DNA from: WHSY01 sp050700385
Lineage (GTDB): Bacteria; Actinomycetota; Actinomycetes; Mycobacteriales; Pseudonocardiaceae
Length of the DNA: 54,669 nt
Reading direction: 5' to 3'
NCBI GenBank assembly: GCA_050700385.1
Contig: JBOHGT010000437.1
Location: 1-54,669 of the forward strand
Within the stretch, counting starts at the first letter, position 1, and each line of letters starts with the position of its first letter. Positions 1-7,475 of the stretch are shown one piece after another. The position numbers and the translations under genes are program-made. Below the pieces are notes generated by a model that was not told the origin of the DNA, did not search any database, and was given only the letters and a program-made list of their open reading frames with translations.

Positions 1-37
1 GGGCACTTTCACTGCGTCCGACGCAGTGAAAGTGCCC
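1..37. terminator. Perfect 18-bp palindrome, copy A of a dispersed hairpin
   Basis: Two 18-nt arms (gggcactttcactgcgtc and its exact reverse complement) flank one central base. The right arm continues with ttcac, which would pair with gtgaa at the left of copy B, but the window starts here. It lies 66 bp past the stop of the minus-strand epimerase gene, a position that suits a factor-independent terminator. An identical copy is at 4633-4669. Perfect conservation between copies suggests a repeat family rather than chance. Confidence 0.75.
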
Positions 38-103
38 TTCACCGCGCGCGTGAGTGCCCATCACCGGCGCGTGATCATCGATCCGATCTCGGGGTGAACG
101 CTG

Positions 104-532
104 CTAGTGTCCCGGTGCCGGCTCGACCAGCTCGATCAGCACGCCGCCGGCGTCCTTGGGGTGTACGAAGTTGACCCGTGAGCCCGAGGTGCCGCGCCGG
201 GGCTCGTCGTAGAGCAGCCGTAGCCCGCGGGCCCGCAGCGCCTGCGAGGCGGCCTCGATGTCGGTCACCCGGTAGGCGAGCTGCTGCAGGCCCGGGCCGT
301 TGCGGTCGAGGAACCTCCCGATGGTCGACCCGGCGCTCAGTGGGGCCAGCAGCTGCACCGCGGCGCCGGTGCCCGTGTCGCCCGGCGCGCGCAGCATGCC
401 CTCCCGGACGCCCTGCTCCTCGTTGACCTCTTCGTGGGTCAGCTCGAGGCCGAAGGTCGAGCGGTGGAACTCCACTGCGGCGTCGAAGTCGGGGACCGCG
501 ATGCCCACGTGGTCGATGGCCGTGACGAACAT
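104..532 (-). CDS. mce: Methylmalonyl-CoA epimerase
   Basis: This is a 142-residue glyoxalase-fold (VOC) protein that interconverts the 2R and 2S epimers of methylmalonyl-CoA in the cytoplasm, between propionyl-CoA carboxylase and methylmalonyl-CoA mutase. The start FVTAIDHVGIAVPD, with metal-ligand His8, and the C-terminal GGVLIELVEP, with the conserved Glu, are typical. The central HH pair of many epimerases is QQ here (GLQQLAYRV near residues 81-89), a variant I associate with actinobacterial members. The start is placed at the ATG before FVTAIDHVG because upstream codons run into the 555-596 palindrome and lack family similarity. It is divergent from the thiolase gene and shares its neighbourhood with meaB and a mutase, which supports the assignment. 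Confidence 0.9.
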   Translation of the reverse strand: MFVTAIDHVGIAVPDFDAAVEFHRSTFGLELTHEEVNEEQGVREGMLRAPGDTGTGAAVQLLAPLSAGSTIGRFLDRNGPGLQQLAYRVTDIEAASQALRARGLRLLYDEPRRGTSGSRVNFVHPKDAGGVLIELVEPAPGH

Positions 533-554
533 GGGGTGCAGCCTAGCGGCAGGT

Positions 555-596
555 CGTGAGTGCTGACCGGCGTCGAGACGCCGGTCAGCACTCACG
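555..596. repeat. Perfect 20-bp inverted repeat between divergent genes
   Basis: Arms cgtgagtgctgaccggcgtc and its exact reverse complement flank a 2-nt centre (ga). The element fills half of the 83-bp gap between the divergent epimerase (starts 532) and thiolase (starts 616) genes, so it cannot be a terminator for either. It may be a shared operator, or a hairpin in one or both 5' leaders. Part of its arm (gtgagtgc) also occurs at 51-58. Confidence 0.7.
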
Positions 597-615
597 GGCA
601 GCTACGCTGCATGGC

Positions 616-1806
616 ATGGCAGGATCCGTCATCGTCGCCGGTGCGCGCACCCCGATGGGCCGACTGCTGGGCTCGCTCAAGGACTTCTCCGGGGCCCAGC
701 TCGGTGGGTTCGCCATCAAGGCCGCACTGGAACGGGCCGGGGTCGGCCCCGAGCAGGTGCAGTACACGATCATGGGGCAGGTGCTCACCGCCGGTGCCGG
801 CCAGATCCCCGCCCGGCAGGCGGCGGTGGCCGCCGGGATCGGGATGGACGTGCCGGCGCTGACCATCAACAAGGTGTGCCTTTCCGGGCTGAACGCCATC
901 GCCATGGCCGACCAGCTCATCCGCGCCGGCGAGTGCGAGATCGTGGTGGCCGGGGGCCAGGAGTCCATGACCCAGGCCCCGCACCTGCTGTCCAAGTCGC
1001 GGTCCGGGTTCAAGTACGGCGATGTGACCATGCTCGACCACATGGCCTACGACGGGTTGCACGACTCGTTCGACCAGGTCTCGATGGGCGCGTCCACCGA
1101 GAAGCACAACGCGCGCCACGAGATCACCCGGACCGATCAGGACGAGTTCGCCGCGCGGTCCCACCAGCGCGCCGGCCGGGCGGTGGAGAACGGGCTGTTC
1201 GCCGAGGAGATCACCCCGGTCCCGGTGCCGCAGCGCAAGGGTGACCCCGTGGTGGTGGACGCCGACGAGGGCATCCGGCCGGACACCACCGCCGAGGGGC
1301 TGGCCACGTTGCGCCCGGCCTTCTCGGCGGACGGCACGATCACGGCAGGGTCGTCCTCGCCGATCACCGACGGGGCCGCCGCAGTCGTGGTGATGAGCAA
1401 GGCCAGGGCGCAGCAGCTCGGCCTTTCCTGGATCGCGGAGATCGGTGCGCACGGCATGGTCGCCGGCCCCGACGACTCCAGCCTGCACGAGCAACCGGCC
1501 AACGCGGTGCTCGCGGCCTGCCGCAAGGAGGGCATCGAGCCCACCGACCTCGACGTCGTCGAGATCAACGAGGCGTTCGCCGCGGTGGGGGTCGTCTCCA
1601 CCCGCAAGCTCGGCGTCGACCCGGAGCGGGTCAACCCGAACGGCGGGGCCATCGCGCTGGGCCACCCGATCGGCGCCTCCGGCGCTCGGCTCGCACTGCA
1701 CCTGGCGCTGGAGCTGAAGCGACGGGGCGGCGGCGTGGGTGCCGCCTCGCTGTGCGGCGGGGGTGGCCAGGGCGACGCGCTGATCCTGCGGGTCCCCGCG
1801 GCGTGA
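616..1806 (+). CDS. Acetyl-CoA C-acetyltransferase (thiolase)
   Basis: This 396-residue cytoplasmic thiolase condenses two acetyl-CoA to acetoacetyl-CoA or cleaves 3-ketoacyl-CoA. The nucleophilic Cys88 sits in NKVCLSGLNAI. The C-terminal half has the NEAFA motif, the GGAIALGHPIGASGAR box with the catalytic His, and CGGGGQGDA with the second catalytic Cys. Length and motifs match degradative/biosynthetic thiolase II. The start is the ATG before AGSVIVAGARTPMGR; codons further upstream read through the palindrome. The stop overlaps the meaB start by 4 nt (GTGA), so the two are probably translationally coupled. The exact acyl chain preference cannot be read from the sequence. Confidence 0.9.
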   Translation: MAGSVIVAGARTPMGRLLGSLKDFSGAQLGGFAIKAALERAGVGPEQVQYTIMGQVLTAGAGQIPARQAAVAAGIGMDVPALTINKVCLSGLNAIAMADQLIRAGECEIVVAGGQESMTQAPHLLSKSRSGFKYGDVTMLDHMAYDGLHDSFDQVSMGASTEKHNARHEITRTDQDEFAARSHQRAGRAVENGLFAEEITPVPVPQRKGDPVVVDADEGIRPDTTAEGLATLRPAFSADGTITAGSSSPITDGAAAVVVMSKARAQQLGLSWIAEIGAHGMVAGPDDSSLHEQPANAVLAACRKEGIEPTDLDVVEINEAFAAVGVVSTRKLGVDPERVNPNGGAIALGHPIGASGARLALHLALELKRRGGGVGAASLCGGGGQGDALILRVPAA

Positions 1807-2804
1807 ACCGGCGCCGCGTCGACGTCGCCGACCTCGTCGAGCGAGCCCAGCGGGGTCAGCCGCGGGCGGTGGCGCGGCTGATCTCGCTGGTCGAGGACGC
1901 GAGTCGCACGAGGCCCGCCGGCGGGTTCGAGGCTCGGAGACAGCTGCGCGAGGTCGCCGAGGCGCTCGCACCGCACACCGGCCGGGCGCAGATCATCGGG
2001 CTCACCGGCCCGCCGGGGGTGGGCAAGTCCACCTCCACCAACGTGCTGGTGACCGCGCTGCGCCGGGACGGCAAACGGGTCGGCGTGCTCGCCGTCGACC
2101 CATCCTCGCCGTTCTCCGGGGGGGCGCTGCTCGGCGACCGGGTACGGATGCAGGGCCACGCGCTCGACGACGGGGTCTTCATCCGCTCGATGGCCACCCG
2201 GGGGCACCTCGGCGGGATCGCCTGGGCCACCCCCCAGGCGTTGCGGGTGCTCGACGCCGCAGGCTGCGACGTGGTGCTGGTGGAGACGGTGGGGGTCGGC
2301 CAGTCCGAGGTGGAGGTCGCCTCGCTGGCCGACACGACCCTGGTGCTACTCGCCCCGGGCGCGGGCGACGGCATCCAGGCGGCGAAGGCCGGCATTCTCG
2401 AGGTGGCCGACGTCTTCGTGGTGAACAAGGCCGACCGCGACGGCGCCGAGCAGACCGTCCGCGACCTCAGGTACATGATCTCGCTGGGACGCCGGGGCAA
2501 GGAGGGGGCGAGCTGGCGGCCGCCGATCCTGCTGACCGTGGCCAGCAAGGGCGAGGGCGCCGACGAGGTGGTCGGGGCGATCGAGGACCACCACAGCTGG
2601 ATGGTCGGGCACGGCGAGCTCGACGCCCGACGGCAGCGCCGTGCCGAGGCTGAGATCGAGGCGATCGCGCTCGAGGAGCTCCGGTGCAAGCTCGGCGACG
2701 TCAGGCGCGGCAACGCGCTGCCCAGCCTGGCGAAGCGGGTCGTCGCCGGCGAGCTCGACCCCTACAGCGCGGCAGACGACCTCGTCGCCGAGATCGGCGC
2801 CTGA
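1803..2804 (+). CDS. meaB: MeaB/ArgK-type GTPase, chaperone of B12-dependent acyl-CoA mutase
   Basis: A 333-residue G3E-family GTPase. MeaB proteins gate adenosylcobalamin loading of methylmalonyl- or isobutyryl-CoA mutases and protect them from inactivation. The P-loop is GLTGPPGVGKS (residues 66-76, Lys75). The family boxes DPSSPFSGGALLGDRVRM and the NKAD guanine-specificity motif follow. The GTG start at 1803 overlaps the thiolase stop. The likely client is the isobutyryl-CoA mutase subunit at 5663-7405 or a methylmalonyl-CoA mutase outside the window. The C-terminal extension after the G domain has the length expected for the dimerisation arm. Confidence 0.92.
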   Translation: MNRRRVDVADLVERAQRGQPRAVARLISLVEDASRTRPAGGFEARRQLREVAEALAPHTGRAQIIGLTGPPGVGKSTSTNVLVTALRRDGKRVGVLAVDPSSPFSGGALLGDRVRMQGHALDDGVFIRSMATRGHLGGIAWATPQALRVLDAAGCDVVLVETVGVGQSEVEVASLADTTLVLLAPGAGDGIQAAKAGILEVADVFVVNKADRDGAEQTVRDLRYMISLGRRGKEGASWRPPILLTVASKGEGADEVVGAIEDHHSWMVGHGELDARRQRRAEAEIEAIALEELRCKLGDVRRGNALPSLAKRVVAGELDPYSAADDLVAEIGA

Positions 2805-2903
2805 GCCGCCGGTCGGCCCGGATGCGTGCGACCCGCTGACACCGCGCCGGCCCGGCACTGGTAGGAACCGGCGGTCTCGACCACTCCCCGGAAGGATCCG
2901 CTC

Positions 2904-3308
2904 GTGACCCGGCCGACCAGGCGCCTGATCATGCCCCTGCTGCTCGTCGCCTGTACCGTCCTCGCTGGCGGTTGCGGCACGGCGGCGCCCAGCACCGCGG
3001 CACCGTCGCCGTCGGCCGCACCGGCCCCGCAGCCGGCCGCCCCCGCCTGGCAGACCCTGCGGCTGAGCTACACCGGTGGGCAGGTCAGCGGTGACACCGG
3101 GCGGGTTCCGGTCGCCCTCGGCACTACCGTGACGGTGCTGATCACCGGCGACACCGCCGACGAGGTCCACCTGCACGGCTACGACAGGACGGCGCAGGTG
3201 CCGGCCGGCGGCACCGCCACGCTGACCTTCACCGCCGACATCCCCGGCGTGTTCGAGATGGAGCTGCACGAACTCGGAGTCCCCCTGGTGAGCCTCGAGG
3301 TGAGCTGA
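2904..3308 (+). CDS. Small secreted lipoprotein with a cupredoxin-like domain
   Basis: A 134-residue protein with a basic N-terminus, a hydrophobic stretch and a lipobox-like LAGGC (Cys about residue 24), so it is probably exported and lipidated. A low-complexity Ala/Pro linker (to about residue 48) precedes a beta-rich domain with HLHGYD and a C-terminal MELHELG. The pattern resembles copper-binding cupredoxins, but I cannot identify a complete His-Cys-Met set outside the lipobox Cys, so metal binding is uncertain. The GTG start at 2904 follows a ggaagga ribosome-binding site. Its stop abuts the ATG of the membrane protein at 3309, so the two are a likely functional pair. Confidence 0.7.
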   Translation: MTRPTRRLIMPLLLVACTVLAGGCGTAAPSTAAPSPSAAPAPQPAAPAWQTLRLSYTGGQVSGDTGRVPVALGTTVTVLITGDTADEVHLHGYDRTAQVPAGGTATLTFTADIPGVFEMELHELGVPLVSLEVS

Positions 3309-4616
3309 ATGATCCTGGCCCACGGGGTGGGCACGCGGGCCGACCTGCCCATCCCCGCCTCGCTGGCCGCGCTCGGCGCCGGGTCGGCCCTGGTGATCTC
3401 CTTCGGGGTGCTGGCCCTGCTGTGGCGAGCGCCCCGCTTCCGCGGTGCCGCTGCGGGTGCGCCGCTGCCGGCGGCGGTCGCCGGGGCGCTGGACGGCGCC
3501 GCGCTGCGGCTGCTGCTCCGTGGCATGACCCTCGTCGTGACCGTCGCGGTCTGCGCCATCGGGTTTCTGGGAGTGCAGAACACGGCGCTGAACCTCGCGC
3601 CGTGGGCTTTCTACGTGACGTTCTGGGTCGGAGTCGTGCCCGCATCGCTGCTGCTCGGCCCGGTGTGGCGGGTGCTCAACCCGCTGCGGCTGCTGCACGC
3701 CGTGCTCGCGGCGGTGATGCGCATCGATCCCGACCGGGGGCGCGCCGCGCTGCCGGATGCGGTGGGGTACTGGCCGGCAGTCGCCTCACTCGCGGCGTTC
3801 GCCTGGTTCGAGCTGGTGTACCCCTCCCGCACCGAGCCCGCGCAGGTCGCCGGTTTCGTGCTCGGCTACGCCGTGGTGCACACCGCCGCTGCGCTGATCT
3901 ACGGCCGGCGCTGGTTCGACCGCGGCGACGGGTTCGAGGTCTACTCCACCCTGCTGGGCTCGCTCGCCCCGCTGGGGCGGCGCGCCGACGGCAGGCTGGT
4001 GCTGCGCAACCCGCTGAACGGCCTGGATGCGGTGCGGCAGGCGCCGGGGCTCGTCGGTGTGGTGGTCGTGCTGGTCGGCTCGACCGCCTACGACGGGCTG
4101 TCCCGGGCCGCCTGGTGGCACGGGGGCGTCCCGGTGGGGACGGTGAAATCGACACTGGCCCTGACGAGCTCGGTGCTGCTCATCGGGGTGGTCTACCTGC
4201 TCGCCACCTGGCGGCTGGACGCCCCCGCGGACCGGGAGGCCGATGGGCCCGTACCGTCGGCCTTCGCGCACACGATCGTGCCGATCGCGGCCGGCTACGC
4301 GATCGCGCACTACTTCTCGCTGCTGCTCTTCGACGGCCAGCAGGTGCTCATCCTGGCCAGCGACCCGTTCGGGGACGGCTCGGACCTGCTGGGCACGGCC
4401 GGGCGGTCGATCGACTACACCGTCGTGAGCACGGCGACGATCGCGCTGGTGCAGGTCGCCGCCATCGTCATGGGGCACCTGGTCGCTGCCGTCAGCGCGC
4501 ACGACCGGGCGGTGCGGCTCTACCCCCCGAGAGCGGCGTTGCGCACCCAGTACCCGCTGCTCGCCGCGATGGTCGGGCTCACGATGGGCGCGGTCGGGCT
4601 GGTCCTCGCGGCTTGA
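3309..4616 (+). CDS. Polytopic membrane protein paired with the cupredoxin-like lipoprotein
   Basis: A 435-residue, strongly hydrophobic protein with roughly ten predicted membrane segments. It starts ILAHGVGTRADLPIPASLAAL; I associate similar starts with a conserved actinobacterial family sometimes labelled fenitrothion hydrolase, a label I would not rely on. Charged loops include a WRAPRFRG segment after the first helix. The ATG directly follows the stop of the lipoprotein gene with no gap, so the two are co-translated, perhaps as a copper or redox module of the cell envelope. No catalytic motif is recognisable. A palindromic terminator follows at 4633-4669. Confidence 0.65.
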   Translation: MILAHGVGTRADLPIPASLAALGAGSALVISFGVLALLWRAPRFRGAAAGAPLPAAVAGALDGAALRLLLRGMTLVVTVAVCAIGFLGVQNTALNLAPWAFYVTFWVGVVPASLLLGPVWRVLNPLRLLHAVLAAVMRIDPDRGRAALPDAVGYWPAVASLAAFAWFELVYPSRTEPAQVAGFVLGYAVVHTAAALIYGRRWFDRGDGFEVYSTLLGSLAPLGRRADGRLVLRNPLNGLDAVRQAPGLVGVVVVLVGSTAYDGLSRAAWWHGGVPVGTVKSTLALTSSVLLIGVVYLLATWRLDAPADREADGPVPSAFAHTIVPIAAGYAIAHYFSLLLFDGQQVLILASDPFGDGSDLLGTAGRSIDYTVVSTATIALVQVAAIVMGHLVAAVSAHDRAVRLYPPRAALRTQYPLLAAMVGLTMGAVGLVLAA

Positions 4617-4632
4617 GGGGGCTCGAGGTGAA

Positions 4633-4669
4633 GGGCACTTTCACTGCGTCCGACGCAGTGAAAGTGCCC
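4633..4669. terminator. Bidirectional hairpin terminator, copy B of the palindrome
   Basis: Identical over 37 bp to the sequence at 1-37. Here the arms extend outward by five more nucleotides with one mismatch (gtgaa on the left, gtcac on the right). It sits between the convergent membrane-protein gene (ends 4616) and MarR gene (ends 4694), the expected place for a two-way terminator. It lacks a clear U-tract on either side, as is common in actinomycetes. Confidence 0.8.
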
Positions 4670-4693
4670 GTCACAGCAGCGATCCACGCGTGC

Positions 4694-5206
4694 TCAGCGG
4701 GCGTCGGTGAAGTCCCCCGCGGCATGCCGCACCCGGGTGAGCAGGGCAGTGAGCTGCGCGGTCTGCTGCTCGTCGAGCCCGACGAGGCCGAACCCGGTGG
4801 CGGTGAGCGCGTCGGTCGCGGCCTCGAGGCGCTTGCGGCCGTCCACAGTGATCGCCACCAGGGTGGTGCGGCCGTCGGTGGGGTGGGGGGTGCGCTCCAC
4901 CAGCTGATCGGCCTGCAGCCGGTCGACGATGTTGGTGACGCTCGTGGGGTGCAGCTGCAGCCGCTCGCCCATCACGCGCATCGGCAGGCTGCTCCGCCGG
5001 GAGAAGCTCAGCAGTACCAGCGCCTCGTACCGGGCGAAGGTCAGGCCGTGCGGGCGAAGCGTGGCGTCCACGGAGTGCTGCAGGATCTGCTGCACCCGCA
5101 TCACGCTGGTGACCGCGGCCATCGTGGCCGAGGGGCCGATCCGCTCCGACCAGATCTGGCGGGCCCGCTCGATCGGGTCGAACGGCAGCGGACGGTGCGC
5201 GGGCAT
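4694..5206 (-). CDS. MarR-family transcriptional regulator
   Basis: A 170-residue winged-helix regulator. The recognition-helix region reads MRVMGERLQLHPTSVTNIVDRLQ and the wing contains HPTDGRTTLVAIT, matching the MarR D-x-R-x-x wing signature. The helices FARYEALVLLSFSRR before it are also typical. It is divergent from the small gene at 5281, with a 74-bp gap. An obvious candidate target is the 26-bp palindrome at 5601-5626 before the mutase gene, or its own promoter; neither is shown. MarR proteins often sense phenolic or acyl-CoA ligands, but the ligand cannot be inferred here. Confidence 0.88.
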   Translation of the reverse strand: MPAHRPLPFDPIERARQIWSERIGPSATMAAVTSVMRVQQILQHSVDATLRPHGLTFARYEALVLLSFSRRSSLPMRVMGERLQLHPTSVTNIVDRLQADQLVERTPHPTDGRTTLVAITVDGRKRLEAATDALTATGFGLVGLDEQQTAQLTALLTRVRHAAGDFTDAR

Positions 5207-5280
5207 GTCGCAACCGTATCCGGCATCGGGACGCCTACTCGACTGCGGCGCTCACGACGGGGATCGGGCAGGCTGGGCGC

Positions 5281-5583
5281 ATGATCGTGGCATTCAGCGT
5301 GTCCACTGCGGGTGCGGAGTCGGATAGCGCCAGCGCGGCCGTGGCTCGGGCCGTTCAGGTGGTGCACGACTCCGGGCTGCCCTACGAGCTCAACGCCATG
5401 TTCACTCTCGTCGAGGGGGAGTGGGACGAGGTGATGGACGTCGTCAAACGCGCCGTCGAGGCGGCCGGCGCAGGGGCGTCGCGGACCAGCCTGGTGCTCA
5501 AGGCCGACATCCGGCCCGGCCACACCGGCCAGCTCCGCGCGAAGGTCGACCGGGTCGAGGCGTTCCTCACCGGTGAGGTGTGA
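5281..5583 (+). CDS. MTH1187/YkoF-type thiamine-binding family protein
   Basis: A 100-residue alpha/beta protein. The beginning IVAFSVSTAGAESDSASAAVA and the core PYELNAMFTLVEGEWDEVM, ending in a DIRPGHTGQLRAKVDRVE-type helix, fit the PF01910 family of small ferredoxin-like proteins, some of which bind thiamine. The role is probably cytoplasmic and ligand-sensing or salvage-related. It lies between the divergent MarR gene and the mutase gene; its stop is 17 bp before the palindrome at 5601. Confidence 0.78.
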   Translation: MIVAFSVSTAGAESDSASAAVARAVQVVHDSGLPYELNAMFTLVEGEWDEVMDVVKRAVEAAGAGASRTSLVLKADIRPGHTGQLRAKVDRVEAFLTGEV

Positions 5584-5600
5584 CGCGCATCGCTGGCACT

Positions 5601-5626
5601 TAGATAGTTGGACGTCCTACTATCTA
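5601..5626. promoter_or_regulatory. 26-bp near-perfect palindrome upstream of the mutase gene (probable operator)
   Basis: The arrangement is TAGATAGT, T, GGACGTCC, T, ACTATCTA. Every base pairs with its symmetric partner except the two single T positions flanking the GGACGTCC centre. It lies 36 bp upstream of the mutase ATG in an otherwise GC-rich gap. The size and symmetry suit a dimeric repressor such as a MarR protein or another winged-helix regulator. The binding protein is unknown. Confidence 0.65.
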
Positions 5627-5662
5627 TCCTGGGGAGACGCCATCATCCAGGGGAGGCCGGGC

Positions 5663-7405
5663 ATGCCCGCATACGATCCGCGACACAGTGATCCGGAACA
5701 CGGGGAGCCGCGGGTGGGTCGGGAGCGCTGGCAGCAGCGCTACGCCGAGGCGCAGCGCGCCGGGAGGGTCCGCGACGCGGACTTCACCACGATCTCCGGC
5801 GTGGAGCTCGACCCTGTCTACGGGCCGCGCGACGGGGATTCCGTCGAGGGCTTCGAGCGCATCGGCTGGCCGGGGGAGTACCCGTTCACCCGGGGGCTGC
5901 ACTCCACCGCGCACCGCGGCCGGCCGTGGACCATCCGGCAGTTCGCGGGCTTCGGCAATGCGAAGCAGACGAACGAGCGGTACAAGATGATCCTGGCGCA
6001 CGGTGGTGGCGGCCTGTCCGTCGCGTTCGACATGCCGACGCTGATGGGCCGGGACTCCGATGAGCCGCAGAGCCTCGGTGAGGTCGGCCACTGCGGCGTC
6101 GCGATCGACTCCGCCGCGGACATGGACGACCTCTTCGAGGGCATCCCGCTGGCCGACGTCACCACGTCGATGACGATCTCCGGACCCGCGGTGCCGGTGT
6201 TCTGCATGTACCTGGTCGCCGCCGAGCGGCAGGGCGCGGACCTCGGCAGGCTCAACGGCACGCTGCAGACCGACATCTACAAGGAGTACATCGCGCAGAA
6301 GGAGTGGCTGTTCCATCCCGAACCGCATCTGCGCCTCATCGGCGACCTGATGGAGCACTGCGCCGGCCACATCCCGGCCTACAAGCCGCTGTCCGTCTCC
6401 GGCTACCACATCCGGGAGGCCGGGTCGACGGCCGCGCAGGAACTCGCGTTCACCCTCGCCGACGGGTTCAGCTACGTCGAGCTCGGCCTGTCCCGCGGGC
6501 TGGACATCGAGACCTTCGCGCCTGGGCTGAGCTTCTTCTTCGACGCGCACATCGACTTCTTCGAGGAGATCGCGAAGTTCCGGGCCGCGCGGCGGATCTG
6601 GGCCCGCTGGCTGCGCGAGGTCTACGGCGCCAGGACCGACAAGGCCCAGTGGCTGCGCTTCCACACCCAGACCGCGGGGGTGTCGCTGACCGCGCAACAG
6701 CCGGACAACAACATCGTCCGCACTGCGATCGAGGCAATGGCAGCGGTGCTCGGCGGAACCAACTCGCTGCACACCAACGCGCTGGACGAGGTGCTCGCGC
6801 TGCCCAGTGAGAACGCCGCGCAGATCGCCCTGCGCACCCAGCAGGTCATCGCCGAGGAGACCGGTGTGACCAGCGTGGCCGACCCCCTCGGTGGCTCCTG
6901 GTACATCGAGGCACTCACCGACCGGCTCGAGGGCGAGGCCGAGCGCATCTTCGAGCGGATCAGAGACCTGGCACGGCTGGCGGTGCCCTCCGGTGAGCAC
7001 GCGATCGGGGAGATGACCTCCGGGATCCTGCGCGGCATCGAGGACGGCTGGTTCACCGGGGAGATCGCCGACTCCGCGTTCGCCTACCAGCAGGCGTTGG
7101 AGAAGGGTGACAAGAAGATGGTCGGGGTGAACTGCCACACCGACTCGGTCGAGGACGAGTTGGAGATCCTGCGGGTCAGCCACGAGGTCGAGCGCGAGCA
7201 GAACCGGTTGCTCGGCGAGCGCCGCGCCGCCCGGGACGCCACTGCGGTGGACTCCGCGCTGCGCGTGATGGTCGAGGTGGCCCGCGGCGAGGGCAATCTC
7301 ATCGAGCCGATGCTCGACGCGGTACGCGCCGAGGCCACCCTCGGCGAGATCTGCGGGGCGCTCAAGGCGCAGTGGGGTGAGTACCGCGAGCCGGCTCGCT
7401 TCTGA
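5663..7405 (+). CDS. icmA: Isobutyryl-CoA mutase, large (substrate-binding) subunit
   Basis: A 580-residue TIM-barrel subunit of the B12-dependent acyl-CoA mutase family, without the C-terminal cobalamin-binding domain. Two positions read substrate class: where methylmalonyl-CoA mutase has RQY and an Arg in its KEFMVRN segment, this protein has RQF (Phe94) and KEYIAQKEW (Gln212). Phe plus Gln is the isobutyryl-CoA mutase signature; hydroxyisobutyryl-CoA mutase has Ile at the first site. It would interconvert isobutyryl-CoA and n-butyryl-CoA, feeding valine catabolism or polyketide precursors. The partner B12 subunit (icmB) is not in the window, so it must be encoded elsewhere. The start is the ATG before PAYDPRH, after a gggag-type site; upstream codons cross the palindrome. 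Confidence 0.85.
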   Translation: MPAYDPRHSDPEHGEPRVGRERWQQRYAEAQRAGRVRDADFTTISGVELDPVYGPRDGDSVEGFERIGWPGEYPFTRGLHSTAHRGRPWTIRQFAGFGNAKQTNERYKMILAHGGGGLSVAFDMPTLMGRDSDEPQSLGEVGHCGVAIDSAADMDDLFEGIPLADVTTSMTISGPAVPVFCMYLVAAERQGADLGRLNGTLQTDIYKEYIAQKEWLFHPEPHLRLIGDLMEHCAGHIPAYKPLSVSGYHIREAGSTAAQELAFTLADGFSYVELGLSRGLDIETFAPGLSFFFDAHIDFFEEIAKFRAARRIWARWLREVYGARTDKAQWLRFHTQTAGVSLTAQQPDNNIVRTAIEAMAAVLGGTNSLHTNALDEVLALPSENAAQIALRTQQVIAEETGVTSVADPLGGSWYIEALTDRLEGEAERIFERIRDLARLAVPSGEHAIGEMTSGILRGIEDGWFTGEIADSAFAYQQALEKGDKKMVGVNCHTDSVEDELEILRVSHEVEREQNRLLGERRAARDATAVDSALRVMVEVARGEGNLIEPMLDAVRAEATLGEICGALKAQWGEYREPARF

Positions 7406-7475
7406 GACCCGGTTCCCTCACCCCGACCAGGACCGGCCCGGCAGGCCCACCGGTGGCCGTGCCAGGATGGAACGC

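Noticed and set aside
592..1971. Long minus-strand frames opposite the thiolase gene and similar mirror frames opposite glgB, icmA, the RM gene, the histidine kinase and the AGE gene
   Set aside because: These are GC-bias shadows rich in Arg, His, Gln and Asp with no domain similarity.
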